Positions 34,068-46,450 of a DNA stretch of 64,000 nt are shown here, in pieces. How positions within the stretch are numbered: position 1 is the stretch's first letter; each line of letters starts with the position of its first letter. The position numbers and the translations under genes are program-made. The notes under the pieces were generated by a model. It did not search any database, was not told where the DNA came from, and was given only the letters and a program-made list of their open reading frames with translations. This DNA comes from RYN-230 sp963718305 (GTDB taxonomy: Bacteria > Actinomycetota > Actinomycetes > Streptosporangiales > Streptosporangiaceae), in contig CAVQZG010000008.1 of the NCBI GenBank assembly GCA_963718305.1, forward strand, positions 1 to 64,000, written 5' to 3'.

Positions 34068-35246
34068 TCAGTACGAGGGCAGTGACGGGTCGATCGTGGC
34101 CACCCAGGACAGCACGCCGCCGCCGACATGCACCGCATCGGAGAACCCGGCGTTCTTCACGATGGCCAGGCACTCCGCCGACCGGGCCCCGGACTTGCAG
34201 TGCAGGACGACCCGCTGGTCCTGCGGGAGGCGCTCCAGCGCGGCCCCGGACAGGAACTCGCCCTTGGGGATGAGCACCGAGCCCGGGATCGAGACGATCT
34301 CGTACTCGTTGGGCTCGCGCACGTCCACCAGGAAGATGTTCTCCCCCGCGTCCTGCATGTCCTTGAGCTGCCGGGCGGTGATGGTAGATCCGGCCGCGGC
34401 CTCCTGGGCCTCCTCGGACACGGCGCCGCAGAACTCCTCGTAGTCGATCAGCTCGGTGACCGTCGGGTTCTTGCCGCAGACCGGGCACTCAGGATCCTTG
34501 CGGACCTTGACCGAGCGGTAGGTCATCTCCAGGGCGTCGTAGATCATCAGGCGGCCGGCCAGCGGCTCGCCGATCCCGGTGATGAGCTTGATGGCCTCGG
34601 TGACCTGGATGGAGCCGATGGAGGCGCAGAGCACGCCCAGCACGCCGCCTTCGGCGCAGGACGGCACCATGCCCGGCGGGGGCGGCTCCGGGTACAGGCA
34701 GCGGTAGCAGGGCCCGTACTCGGCCCAGAACACGCTGGCCTGGCCGTCGAAGCGGTAGATGGAGCCCCACACGTACGGCTTGCCGAGCAGCACGCACGCG
34801 TCGTTGACCAGGTACCGGGTCGCGAAGTTATCCGTGCCGTCCACGATCAGGTCGTAGTCGGCGAAGATCTGCATCGCGTTGTCGGAGTCGAGGCGCTCCT
34901 GATGCACGATCACGTTCACGTAGGGGTTGATCTCAAGGATGCTGTCCCGCGCGGACTCAGCCTTGGACCGGCCGATGTCGGACTGGCCGTGGATGACCTG
35001 GCGCTGCAGGTTCGACTCGTCGACCACGTCGAAGTCCACGATGCCCAGCGTGCCCACGCCCGCCGCGGCCAGGTACAGCAGGGCAGGCGAGCCAAGGCCA
35101 CCGGCGCCCACACAGAGCACTTTGGCGTTCTTGAGCCGCTTCTGCCCGGTCATCCCGACATCCGGGATGATCAGGTGGCGCGAGTAGCGGCGGACTTCGT
35201 CCACGGTCAGCTCAGCAGCCGGTTCGACCAGCGGTGGAAGCGACAA
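34068..35246 (-). CDS. moeZ: MoeZ adenylyltransferase/sulfurtransferase
   Basis: A 392-residue E1-like enzyme with an N-terminal MoeB/ThiF domain and a C-terminal rhodanese domain. It adenylates the C-terminal glycine of sulfur-carrier proteins and passes sulfur on for molybdopterin, thiamine and related pathways. Seen: ATP loop KVLCVGAGGLGSPALLYLAA, DLIVDGTDNFATRYLVND, catalytic-region GPCYRCLYPEPPPPGMVPSC, zinc pair ECPVCG, and the rhodanese active cysteine VVLHCKSGARSAECLAIV. Start is TTG 35246 (MSLPPLVEP) seven bases behind AGGAG; this gives the length and first residues usual for Streptomyces MoeZ. Confidence 0.95.
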   Translation of the reverse strand: MSLPPLVEPAAELTVDEVRRYSRHLIIPDVGMTGQKRLKNAKVLCVGAGGLGSPALLYLAAAGVGTLGIVDFDVVDESNLQRQVIHGQSDIGRSKAESARDSILEINPYVNVIVHQERLDSDNAMQIFADYDLIVDGTDNFATRYLVNDACVLLGKPYVWGSIYRFDGQASVFWAEYGPCYRCLYPEPPPPGMVPSCAEGGVLGVLCASIGSIQVTEAIKLITGIGEPLAGRLMIYDALEMTYRSVKVRKDPECPVCGKNPTVTELIDYEEFCGAVSEEAQEAAAGSTITARQLKDMQDAGENIFLVDVREPNEYEIVSIPGSVLIPKGEFLSGAALERLPQDQRVVLHCKSGARSAECLAIVKNAGFSDAVHVGGGVLSWVATIDPSLPSY

Positions 35247-35510
35247 GGTAACTCTCCTGAGACAGCAGGTCCGGGCTCGGTCCCGATACCCGGCTTTCCT
35301 CTGCAACCGAGTCCCGGGCAGGCACATTCCCGTCCGGGAGCGGGCACAGTCTCCCATGATGACGCGCGATCCGCGCAGCCGGATGACGGCACCGGAAATG
35401 TCACTGGCGGCCGGTACAACTCAAGTGTGCGGCGCGGAGCCCGCGGATGGCCCCCACCGCCGCGCACGTCAGGCAGACCCGAGTTCCGTCGCCGATTTCC
35501 GGGAGGTCCC

Positions 35511-36182
35511 ATGCCTACTCCGCCCTCGCAGCCACCCAGGGGCAAGCCAGGTCCGGGGCCGGGCGGCGGCCGGCGCGCGTGCCGGCGGATACCCGGACCG
35601 CCGCTGCCCGACCCGGACGCGGTGCGGTTGTGCCCCATCCCCGACTCGGCCCCGCCCTACGACGACGAGCTGTTATCACTTACGGCCCGGCCCGCGGCCC
35701 CGACCAGCCACACCGCCGCCCGGCCGGCGAGCCTGACCCGAGGGCCGGGCAGCCAGTGCCCGGGCGCAGTGCGTGGCCCGGCTGGCGGCAGACCAGCCCG
35801 GCGATCACCCGGCCCCGCCGCCACCCCCCGGCCGGCTTCCCCAGGGGATGGCAGCTGGCCAGGCCAGTTCGCCCAAGTGCTGGTCGAGACCCTGGCCGGA
35901 TCCCGGCCGCCCCGGCAGATGACGACCTGGACCACCGAGCGGACCCGGGCCCGGATTCAGCGGCTGGGCCCGATGCTCGCGGCTGGCCAGCGGCCCCAGC
36001 TACGCCGGGTGGTGGCGTTCCGGCCCGCGTCCGGGGTGATCGAGATGACCGTGGTGGTCAGCTTCGGGTCCCGGGTCCGGGCCCTGGCCGTCCGGCTGGA
36101 GCACACCCCGCCGCCCCGCGCCCTGCCCGGTCACCAGCCCCGCACACCCCGCTGGCTGTGCACCGACGTGGAGGCCGCCTAG
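35511..36182 (+). CDS. Rv3235-like (DUF6459) hypothetical protein
   Basis: A 223-residue Ala/Arg/Pro-rich protein. The first 120 residues are low-complexity; the C-terminal part (WPGQFAQVLVETLAGSRPPR, RIQRLGPMLAAGQRPQLRRV, IEMTVVVSFGSRVRALAVRL) is the conserved domain of the Rv3235 family, named after a gene near secA1 of M. tuberculosis. Function unknown. ATG 35511 follows GGGAGG. It lies next to and facing secA, a neighbourhood kept in many actinobacteria. Confidence 0.75.
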   Translation: MPTPPSQPPRGKPGPGPGGGRRACRRIPGPPLPDPDAVRLCPIPDSAPPYDDELLSLTARPAAPTSHTAARPASLTRGPGSQCPGAVRGPAGGRPARRSPGPAATPRPASPGDGSWPGQFAQVLVETLAGSRPPRQMTTWTTERTRARIQRLGPMLAAGQRPQLRRVVAFRPASGVIEMTVVVSFGSRVRALAVRLEHTPPPRALPGHQPRTPRWLCTDVEAA

Positions 36183-36224
36183 GAAGCGTGGCGGCCGCGC
36201 CTAGGAAGCAGGCGGGGCCGTGGC

Positions 36225-36256
36225 TGGCTGGCCCGCACGGCGGTGCGGGCCAGCCA
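36225..36256. terminator. Strong hairpin between convergent genes (Rv3235-like and secA)
   Basis: Perfect 14-base stem TGGCTGGCCCGCAC, loop GGCG, ending one base before the secA stop. It would serve both strands. Confidence 0.85.
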
Positions 36257-36257
36257 C

Positions 36258-39245
<2,988 letters not shown>

Positions 39246-39869
39246 TTCTTGTCGCGCTCCTCGCGGATCGTGGCCGGCTACCGGGAACCTCGTGGTCGGC
39301 TAGCCGGACTGGCCTGCCGTGTGGCTGCCGGGCGGACGGCTGCCGGCCTGCCGGGTGGCGGCCGGTCACGTGGCCCGCCGGGCGGACGACAGTCAGTGGC
39401 GCACCGGTGCCACCCGTCACATGTCATGGTAGGCGAGACGCGCAACGAAACCGAGCCGCACGCGAGGACCCTGGCCGGAACGTTGCTGATCTGAGAACGT
39501 CCCAGCTGTGCCAGGGTTCCCGATCCCCGGAAGGAACGTTCACAATCCGGGAAAGTTGCCCGCAGCACACGGTGATCCAGGAGTGATCCGGCACCGGTTA
39601 CGCCCGCCCACGTGCCTGGCCCGGCCGGCTCCCCGCTACGCTGTCGCGTGCGAGCGCGCCCGGCCTGGCCCGTGGCGTGTCTAGCCTGCGTACTAGAACG
39701 TGCCCAGCCCCCGCACGCATTCCGGGGGGCCGGACGCGGACGCGGCGGGGTTTCCCGCCACAATATGTACCAGCGGTGCCAGTCCCCGCCCTGCGTGGCG
39801 GCGGCTGCCCGCCCCGGTGGTGAGAAACCGGTGGCGCGGAACCGGTGGACGAGGAGAGGAGCGGCGCTC
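39246..39869. other. Gene-free interval upstream of secA and of the HGxxPAAW gene
   Basis: About 620 bases without a convincing gene. It must hold the secA promoter on the minus strand and the promoter of the 39870 gene. A 13-base GC-rich unit, GCCGGGCGGACG, occurs twice near 39328 and 39377. AACGTTCACAATCCGG around 39535-39550 is an AT-richer patch. No strong dyad or RNA gene was found. Confidence 0.5.
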
Positions 39870-40145
39870 ATGACGGACCAGGCGGGGATGGACCTCAGGT
39901 CCGGCGCTGGGATGGAAGCGGGCGCCCACGGCGACATCGCGCCCGCCGGCCCGGGGCACTATGAGCCGTTCCACGGGCGTCCGGTGTCCTGGGTGGCCGT
40001 CAGCCTCATCATGCTGGGCTTCCTGGTCGGCGGCCTGGCTCTCGTCTTCGGCACGATCTGGTGGCTGTTCTGGACCGGGCTGGGCGTGGCTGTGGTCGGC
40101 GGCCTGCTGGCCGCCTCCACCAACATCTTCGAAGACTGGTACTAA
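39870..40145 (+). CDS. Small membrane protein of the HGxxPAAW family
   Basis: A 91-residue protein with a hydrophilic N-terminal third and two membrane helices (VSWVAVSLIMLGFLVGGLAL and GTIWWLFWTGLGVAVVGGLL). The conserved motif is HGRPVSWVAVSLI, a variant of HGxxPAAW. Function unknown; found near secA or lipoprotein genes in actinobacteria. ATG 39870 is placed behind GAGGAGAGGAG. Longer open frame upstream to 39612 has no family likeness. Followed by a hairpin. Confidence 0.75.
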   Translation: MTDQAGMDLRSGAGMEAGAHGDIAPAGPGHYEPFHGRPVSWVAVSLIMLGFLVGGLALVFGTIWWLFWTGLGVAVVGGLLAASTNIFEDWY

Positions 40146-40153
40146 AGCCGCCC

Positions 40154-40178
40154 GGGCGCCGGTGCAGATCCGGCGCCC
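40154..40178 (+). terminator. Hairpin after the small membrane protein gene
   Basis: GGGCGCCGG (40154-40162) pairs with CCGGCGCCC (40170-40178) around TGCAGAT, nine bases past the stop. The stem is perfect. Confidence 0.7.
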
Positions 40179-40215
40179 TCGGAATGTCGGTGCCCCCCGT
40201 TAGGCTGCACGTCTT

Positions 40216-41454
40216 GTGACGAGCGTTGCCCTGCCAGCTCCCCAGCTATCCGTGTCCGCCGACGAGGCCCGGCTGTTCACCCTGCGAGCGCAGGGGCTCC
40301 TGGGGGCCGACGGGCGCCGCGGTGGCGTGCCGGCCATGCTGCGCAGGCTGGGCGCAGTGCAACTGGACACCATCAGCGTGCTGGCCCGCTCCCACGAACT
40401 CGTCGCGTACGCCCGGCTCGGGCCGGTGCCCCGGGAGCGGATCGAGCGCGCCTACTGGCACCCGCGCCAGCCGGCCGCCTTCGAGTACTGGTCGCACGCG
40501 GCCTGCATCCTGCCCCTGGAGGAGTGGCCCTGGTACGCGTTCCGCCGCCGCGCCCTCCGCGCCCGGGGCAGGCGCTGGCATCAGAGCCACGAACGTACCT
40601 GCGCCGAGGTGCTGGCCCGGCTGCGCGCCGAAGGGCCGCTGAACGCCACTCAGCTCGGCGGGGCCAAGGCGGGCGGTCCCTGGTGGGACTGGTCGGAAAC
40701 GAAGATCGCCGTGGAGTGGCTGCTGGATGTGGGCGAGGTGATCTGCGTCCGCCGGGACGGCTGGCGCCGCGTGTATGACCTGCCCGGGCGGGTGCTGCCC
40801 AGCGAGCTGCTGGACCGCGATCCGGCCGACGCCGAATGCCTGGCCCACCTGGCCGGGGTGGCGGCCCGGGCGCTCGGCGTGGTCACCCGCGCGGACCTGA
40901 TCGACTACCACCGGCTCCGCGAGCTGACCGACCGCCAGGCCCGGCACGCGGAGCTGACCGGGGAATCCGCGCTGGCGGCCGGCCTGACCCCGGTCGAGAT
41001 CGAGGTAGCCGCCCAGCCGGGGAACGGCCGGAGGGCGGCCAGCACGGTGGTGCCGGGCTGGGCCGACCCGGCGGCGCTGGCCGAGGCGCCGCGGGGCCGG
41101 CACCGGGTCACCCTGCTCTCCCCGTTCGACTCCCTCCTGTGGGACCGCAAGCGGACCCGGCGGATGTTCGGCTTCGAGCACAGCCTGGAGGCCTACGTGC
41201 CCAAGGCCAAGCGGGTGCACGGGTACTACACCATGCCGTTGCTGGCCGGGGGCCGCCTGCTCGGCCGGGTCGATCCGGTCCGCCAGGGTCAGACCCTGGT
41301 CGCCCGGCAGCTCTCGCTGGACTCTGCCGCCGCCGTCGCCCCGATGGCCCGGGCGCTGCGCGAGGCCGCGGAGTGGGTGGGGTGCTCGGCGGTCGAGGTC
41401 GGGCGGGTCAACCGCCCGGACCTCGAGTCACGCCTGCGCACCGCCCTGGGCTGA
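40216..41454 (+). CDS. YcaQ-like (HTH_42) DNA crosslink glycosylase
   Basis: A 412-residue winged-helix protein of the HTH_42 superfamily, whose members unhook DNA interstrand crosslinks or alkylpurines. The catalytic motif is of the Q-hydrophobic-D type: GAVQLDTISVLARSHELVAY at about residues 46-65 reads QLD, which as I recall marks the YcaQ/AlkX-like branch rather than the AlkZ branch (Q-x-Q). Further: AAFEYWSHAACILPLEEWPW, VTLLSPFDSLLWDRKRTRRM and KRVHGYYTMPLLAGGRLLGR, all conserved. GTG 40216. Cytoplasmic; acts as a monomer. It faces the FtsX-like permease gene and ends six bases before it. Confidence 0.9.
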   Translation: MTSVALPAPQLSVSADEARLFTLRAQGLLGADGRRGGVPAMLRRLGAVQLDTISVLARSHELVAYARLGPVPRERIERAYWHPRQPAAFEYWSHAACILPLEEWPWYAFRRRALRARGRRWHQSHERTCAEVLARLRAEGPLNATQLGGAKAGGPWWDWSETKIAVEWLLDVGEVICVRRDGWRRVYDLPGRVLPSELLDRDPADAECLAHLAGVAARALGVVTRADLIDYHRLRELTDRQARHAELTGESALAAGLTPVEIEVAAQPGNGRRAASTVVPGWADPAALAEAPRGRHRVTLLSPFDSLLWDRKRTRRMFGFEHSLEAYVPKAKRVHGYYTMPLLAGGRLLGRVDPVRQGQTLVARQLSLDSAAAVAPMARALREAAEWVGCSAVEVGRVNRPDLESRLRTALG

Positions 41455-41460
41455 CCCACC

Positions 41461-44009
41461 TCATTCCGCCGGCTGGTGCGCTATGGCGGCCGGTTCCCGG
41501 CCCGCGAGCAGCCAGCCGGCTACGGCGGCGGCGAGCGGCATGCCGACCAGGATGAGCAGCAGGCTGGTGATGGGCACACTGGTCAGCTCGGAGAGCCCGT
41601 CAAGCTGGTTATCCCAGGAGTAGCCGATAGCAGCGGCGTAGGCCGCCACCGTACCGAGCACCGCGCCGGCGAAGCCGAGGGCACCCGCCGTGACCCCGGT
41701 CAGGGTCCGGCGGGTCCAGCTGCTCGCCCCGGTGGCGGCCAGGGTGCGCAGGTCGCCAGCGGTCTCGCTGCGGATCAGGCCGAGCGTCATGGCCAGGATG
41801 CCCAGCGCGAGCACGATGCCGAACACGGTGGCCCAGTCGATGATCACCGCCACCGACGGGATGCTGTTCTTGGTTTCGATGGTCAGCCCGGCCGCGGCCG
41901 CGGTGTGCCTGGCGTTGGTGATCTGCGTGGCGGTGGGCGGGTTCGGCGTCTGGATGAGCCAGCCGTCCGCCGCGATGCCGGAGCGCAGGCCGAGCGTGCT
42001 GATGGCGTGCTCGGTGATCACGGTGTTGGGCGCCGACGTGCCGGACGGGAGCGAGCTGACCTCCTGGATCACCGGGTTGGCCAGGCACTGGTTCTTCGGG
42101 CAGGGGAATGAGTCCGGGCCGCCCGGCCGTTGCCGCCTGGGCCGTTGCCGCTGCCTGGGCCAACGCCGGCGCCTGGCGTGCCTTTGCGGATGAACAGGAG
42201 TTGCATCTTGGTGATGCCAGACAACCCGGGCCGCGCGCTGAGGATGTCGGCGCTGGGGCTCACCTGCGAAGCACTGATGCCAAAGGCCCGGAGCAGCTGC
42301 GGGGTGGCAACGTAAACCGTCCCGCTCCAGCTGCGCCCAGACGCCGCGTGCTGCAGGGACGCATTAGCCGACTCGAGTTCGACGACGTCATGCGAGCCGA
42401 GCGCAGCCGCGATGCCATGCGCCGTCTTCGCCATCGACGCCAGCTTGCTCCCGGTCACCGGCGCGCTGGGCCCGCCCGGCCCGCCGCCCTGCCCGTTGGG
42501 CGTGTAGACGATGAGCTGATCTGAGGCCACGTTGGGGCCGGCGTAGTCGAGGACGTTGCCGAAGCGCTGCGCGGACAGCACGCTGACCAGTACGGCGATC
42601 AGCACGCCGAGTGTGATGGCGGCGAGGGCTGAGCCTGAGCGGGCCCGGTACCGGGCCAGGTCGCGCAGGGCCAGCCGGGTCGCGATCGGCGCCCGGCGGC
42701 CCAGCCTGGCCAGCAGCGTGAGGCACGCCGGGGCCAGCAGGATCACCGCCGCGATCAGGGCGACGAAGCCACCGACGAGTTCGAGCGCTCCACTGCCGTT
42801 GCCGTTCGTCGTGCCGGAGTAGGCGAACAGGACCGCGGCCCCGCCGAGCAGGATCAGGCCGGGCAGCGCCGAGCGGTGGACCTGCTTGGGCGGCGCGGGC
42901 CGCCCGGACAGGGCGGTCACCACCGGGATCCTGGTGATCGACCGGGCCGGCCGGGAGGCGGCGAAATAGGTGGCGACGACGGCCAGGCCCATGGCCACGC
43001 CGATCACGGTCCACGGCAGCTGGAAGGGGGCGATCAGGTGATGGGCGTCCGACTCCACGCTCGGCCGGTAGGCCAGCCAGGCGGCCAGGCCGAGTACGAA
43101 TCCGGCCACCGCACCGAGGATGCCCACCAGCACGCCGTTGGCCCGGACCACGAGCCGGATGTTCCGGTCGGTGGCCCCCTGGGCGGCCAGCAGCCCCAGG
43201 GACCGCAGCCGGCGCTGCGCGAGCACCGTGAAGCCGCCGATCCCCACCAGGGCGATGAGCAGCATGCCGACGGTGGCCAGGGCGAGCACGATCGTCTGCG
43301 GGTTCAGCACGTTGCCCGACGACGCCGAGTGCGGCGTGGACACGTTCCGCCCGATGCGGGCCGCGGGAACGCCGTGCGCGTCGAACAGGACAGTGACCTG
43401 ACTCGGCGCGGTGACCTGGCCCGGGACGACGAGCGCGAACTCGTCCAGCAGGCTCTGCGGGTTCTGCACGATGCCGGTGACCCGCCGGGTCGTGCCGCCG
43501 GTGCGCCAGAGGCTACCGACCCTGAGACGGAAAGCGGTCGCCACCCCGCTGGTCACCGCCACCTGGTCCGGGCCGGCCGGGTAGTGGCCGCTGACCAGGG
43601 AGAGCATCGGCTGCCCGTACGGCCCGTGCGGGTTCTGCGCGCGCAGGTCGAAGGTGTCGATCGAGCCTGGGATCGCGACGGTCTGGTTCTCGATCACATC
43701 GACCTGGCCGAAGCGGTGCTGCAGCGCCGCGATCTGGCTGGCCAGGTGCGGGTCGGGGGCCTGGAAGTTGGCCTGGTCCTGGGCGGTGCCAAAACCCGCG
43801 TTGGGCTTCGGAGGCGTGTCGGTGGCCACCGCCGCCCCGACGATGGTGGCCGCCACCGCGACCGTGACGAGCCCGAGGACCAGCAGTTGCTGGCGCCACT
43901 CACGGCGCAGCAGCCGCCAGGCCCAGCGGATGACCGCGCGCCGGGCGGGAACGCCCCCGTTACCAGGTGCTCCCGCCGGCGCGGGACGTTCCCGCAGCGC
44001 CGTGGTCAT
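41461..44009 (-). CDS. FtsX/MacB-like ABC permease, one frameshift
   Basis: Large permease of the FtsX family, about 849 residues when repaired. N-terminal helix (LLVLGLVTVAVAATIVGAAV-like), a periplasmic-type domain (residues 65-260), then helix groups around 265-460 (IVLALATVGMLLIALVGIGG) and at the C-terminus (IIDWATVFGIVLALGILAMT; SVPITSLLLILVGMPLAAAV). The frame breaks at about 42.12 kb in a G/C run: the part above ends GPGSGNGPGG and the part below resumes VIQEVSSLPSGTSAPNTVIT. ATG 44009 overlaps the ATPase gene stop as ATGA. It probably exports or works mechanically like MacB; substrate unknown. Confidence 0.85.
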
Positions 44010-44728
44010 GGAGTCTGCCCCGGCGTGAGCAGGGACTCGGGTCCGGGCAGCGGGGCGGTCTGATCGACGACGTGCCCGTCACGCAGGAAGACCACCCGGT
44101 CCGCCCAGGACGCCAGCTGCGCGTCGTGCGTCACCACCACGGCCGCGACGCCGCGCTTGCACGCCTCGTGGATCAGCCGCATGACCGCTTCCGCATTCAC
44201 CGAGTCCAGCGCGCCGGACGGCTCGTCGGCCAGCAGCAGACGGCGGTCCCCCACCACCGCGCGGGCGATCGCGACCCGCTGGCGCTCGCCACCGGACAGC
44301 TCGCTGGGGTAACGGTTCCCCCGGTCGGCCAGGCCGAGCCCGTCCAGGGCGGCCCGGGCCGCCACCCGGGCCGCCCTGGCGCCGGTGCCGTCCAGCTCCA
44401 GTGGCAGGGCCACGTTCTCGGCCACGGTGAGCCCGGGCAGCAGGTTGAAGTCCTGGAACACGTACCCGACCGTGCGCCGTCGCAGCCGGGCCTTCTCGTT
44501 GCGCGACATCCTGGACAGCGGCGCCCCGTCGATCAGCACCTCCCCGGTGCTGGGCGCCTCCAGGCTGCCGGCGATCGTCAGCAGGGTGGACTTGCCCGAG
44601 CCGCTCGGGCCCATCACCGCGACCATCCCGCCGGCCTCGACGGTCAGGTCAACGCCGCGGAGCGCCTCCACCCGCGCCGGTCCCTGTCCGTACGCCCTGG
44701 ATACGTCCCGCAGTTCTAGTACGGTCAT
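44006..44728 (-). CDS. ABC transporter ATPase, MacB/LolD type
   Basis: A 240-residue ATPase paired with the FtsX-like permease. Walker A MAVMGPSGSGKSTLLTIAGS-like (VMGPSGSGKSTLLTI), Q-loop GYVFQDFNLLPGLTVAENVA, signature LSGGERQRVAIARAVVGDRR, Walker B LLLADEPSGALDSVNAEAVM, H-loop VVVTHDAQLASWADRV. All catalytic residues intact. GGGAG precedes ATG 44728; the stop overlaps the permease start. Second gene of the PadR-ATPase-permease operon. Confidence 0.95.
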   Translation of the reverse strand: MTVLELRDVSRAYGQGPARVEALRGVDLTVEAGGMVAVMGPSGSGKSTLLTIAGSLEAPSTGEVLIDGAPLSRMSRNEKARLRRRTVGYVFQDFNLLPGLTVAENVALPLELDGTGARAARVAARAALDGLGLADRGNRYPSELSGGERQRVAIARAVVGDRRLLLADEPSGALDSVNAEAVMRLIHEACKRGVAAVVVTHDAQLASWADRVVFLRDGHVVDQTAPLPGPESLLTPGQTP

Positions 44729-44765
44729 CGCCCCGTCTCCCGTTTGTCGTCAAGTGCTGAGCTGC

Positions 44766-45353
44766 TCATGACCGCGTCCCCATCCTGCGCCGTAGCCGGG
44801 GCAGAGGCGCGGGCGCGGGCGCGGGCTGGGGCCGGTCGGCGGCGGCCCGCTTGAGCCGCCCGTCGGCCGCGTCCAGCCAGCGGATTACCGCATCGAGCCG
44901 GAAGAGCTCCGCGTCGACCACCAGGGCCAGGCCCAGGTCGGACTCGGCTTCGGCTTCCTTGATGCGGGTCCACTGCTGCATCAGCTCCACCAGGTAGCGC
45001 CGGTGGACCTGGATCACCTCGTGCACGTCGGTGCCGGGTACCCGCAGCGCCACCAGCACCTTCATCACCAGCTCGTCGCGCGGCGGTGAGGCCAGGTCGG
45101 GCGGGGTGCGCAGCCATCCGGCCAGTTCCATGGCCCCGTCGGGAGTGATCCGGAAGCCCTTCTGCGGGCCGTCGTCCCCGTCACCGTCCGACTCGACCAG
45201 CCCGTCACGTTCCAGCCGCTGCAGCGTGGTGTAGACCTGGCCCACGTTGAGCGGCCACACCTCACCAGTGCGCGCCTCAAACTCCTCCCGCAGCTGCAGG
45301 CCGTACTTGGGCCCCTCGCTCAGCAGCGCCAGCAGCGCGTGCCGGACACTCAC
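44766..45353 (-). CDS. PadR-family transcriptional regulator
   Basis: A 195-residue repressor: winged helix MSVRHALLALLSEGPKYGLQ, EVWPLNVGQVYTTLQRLERD, GLVESDGDGDDGPQKGFRIT, then the C-terminal dimer helices (VHRRYLVELMQQWTRIKEAE) and a Pro/Ala/Arg tail. GTG 45353 follows AAGGAG. It is the first gene of the operon with the ABC ATPase and permease, 37 bases ahead, so it most likely represses the transporter and itself, responding to a compound the pump handles. Confidence 0.9.
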   Translation of the reverse strand: MSVRHALLALLSEGPKYGLQLREEFEARTGEVWPLNVGQVYTTLQRLERDGLVESDGDGDDGPQKGFRITPDGAMELAGWLRTPPDLASPPRDELVMKVLVALRVPGTDVHEVIQVHRRYLVELMQQWTRIKEAEAESDLGLALVVDAELFRLDAVIRWLDAADGRLKRAAADRPQPAPAPAPLPRLRRRMGTRS

Positions 45354-45370
45354 GGCGTCGCTCCTTCAGT

Positions 45371-45396
45371 AGCATGCTGAGGATAATACTGGGTAT
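45371..45396 (-). promoter_or_regulatory. Candidate PadR operator
   Basis: AGCATGCT (45371-45378) is a perfect palindrome and ATAC-TGG-GTAT (45386-45396) an inverted repeat, both just upstream of the padR GTG in an AT-richer patch. The position suits autorepression. Confidence 0.45.
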
Positions 45397-45461
45397 ACAG
45401 AGCGGCTGCCAAGGACTTCGGGGCCTGACTCGAAATCTTTACCCGGGCGGCTGATCCGAGT

Positions 45462-46217
45462 TCAGCTGAACTCGATCAGCTTCTCCCGGACGGCGATCAT
45501 CACCGCTTCCATGCGGGAGTGGATCTGGAGTTTCTCCAGGATGTTCCGCACGTGGTTCTTGACCGTGTTCTCGGAGATGAACAGTTCCTTGGCGATGTCC
45601 CGGTTGTTCATCCCCTTGGCCACCAGCTTCAGGACCTGCATCTCGCGGTCGGTGAGCTTGGGCGCCGGGACCTGCTGCTCGGGCTGCTCGTCCCCGTCCC
45701 GCCTGGCCAGCGCCGCGAACTCGGTGAGCAGCTTGGCGGCCATGGACGGGTTGATCAGCGACTGACCGCCGTGCACGGCCCGGACCACGTCCGCCACCTC
45801 GTCCAGCGGGATGTCCTTGAGCAGGTAGCCGCTGGCCCCGGCCCGGATGGCCTCGAAGAGGTCCTCCTCCTCATCACTGATCGTCAGCATGACGATCTTC
45901 GAGCTGGGAGCCACTTCCTTCATAGCCCGGCACGCCTCGATGCCGCTGCTCTTGGGCATCCTGATGTCCATGAGGACGACGTCGGGCAGCGACTCGCCCG
46001 CCTTCTCCACCGCCTCGGTCCCGTCGCTGGCCTCACCGACCAGCTCGATGTCATCCTCGGCGGCGAGGACCATTTCCAGTCCCCGGCGGAACAGCGCATG
46101 GTCGTCGACGATGAGAGCACGGATCGGATCCGACGTTGCGGAATCCACTGAACCGGCGCTGGCCTGGAGATCGGTGCCTGCCCCGGAAACCGTGGTTACC
46201 GCGGGATCTCCGCCCAT
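45462..46217 (-). CDS. NarL/LuxR-family response regulator
   Basis: A 251-residue regulator. Receiver domain from residue 30: IRALIVDDHALFRRGLEMVL, phosphoacceptor in DVVLMDIRMPKSSGIEACRA, GASGYLLKDIPLDEVADVVR. C-terminal LuxR helix-turn-helix: LTDREMQVLKLVAKGMNNRD, IAKELFISENTVKNHVRNIL. No sensor kinase gene is adjacent, so it is an orphan; a regulator at this position before hpf is also, as I recall, present in Streptomyces. GGAGGCGCC precedes ATG 46217. The first 28 residues are an unstructured Ser/Ala/Thr extension. Confidence 0.93.
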   Translation of the reverse strand: MGGDPAVTTVSGAGTDLQASAGSVDSATSDPIRALIVDDHALFRRGLEMVLAAEDDIELVGEASDGTEAVEKAGESLPDVVLMDIRMPKSSGIEACRAMKEVAPSSKIVMLTISDEEEDLFEAIRAGASGYLLKDIPLDEVADVVRAVHGGQSLINPSMAAKLLTEFAALARRDGDEQPEQQVPAPKLTDREMQVLKLVAKGMNNRDIAKELFISENTVKNHVRNILEKLQIHSRMEAVMIAVREKLIEFS

Positions 46218-46450
46218 GGCGCCTCCTCTCTGACCCTGCGTCTCTGACCCTGCGTCAGGGCGTGCTGCTCTCGCCGTGCCCGGTACTGCTGCGCTGGTCC
46301 TGTGGGCCGCCCCCCACCGCGACCAGTGGTCAAACTCTGGCCCAGCGGGGGGCGCGCGCGCAAACCGGGGCTGGCCAACCCGGCATTTCGGTGGACCGCC
46401 CGTGGCCGGGCAGCCTCAGCTGATAAGTCGATTCTGCGCCGCCTCCTGGT

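Noticed and set aside
39246..39869. A structured RNA or riboswitch upstream of secA
   Set aside because: I could not find a conserved core or a strong hairpin series; only two short GC-rich repeats.
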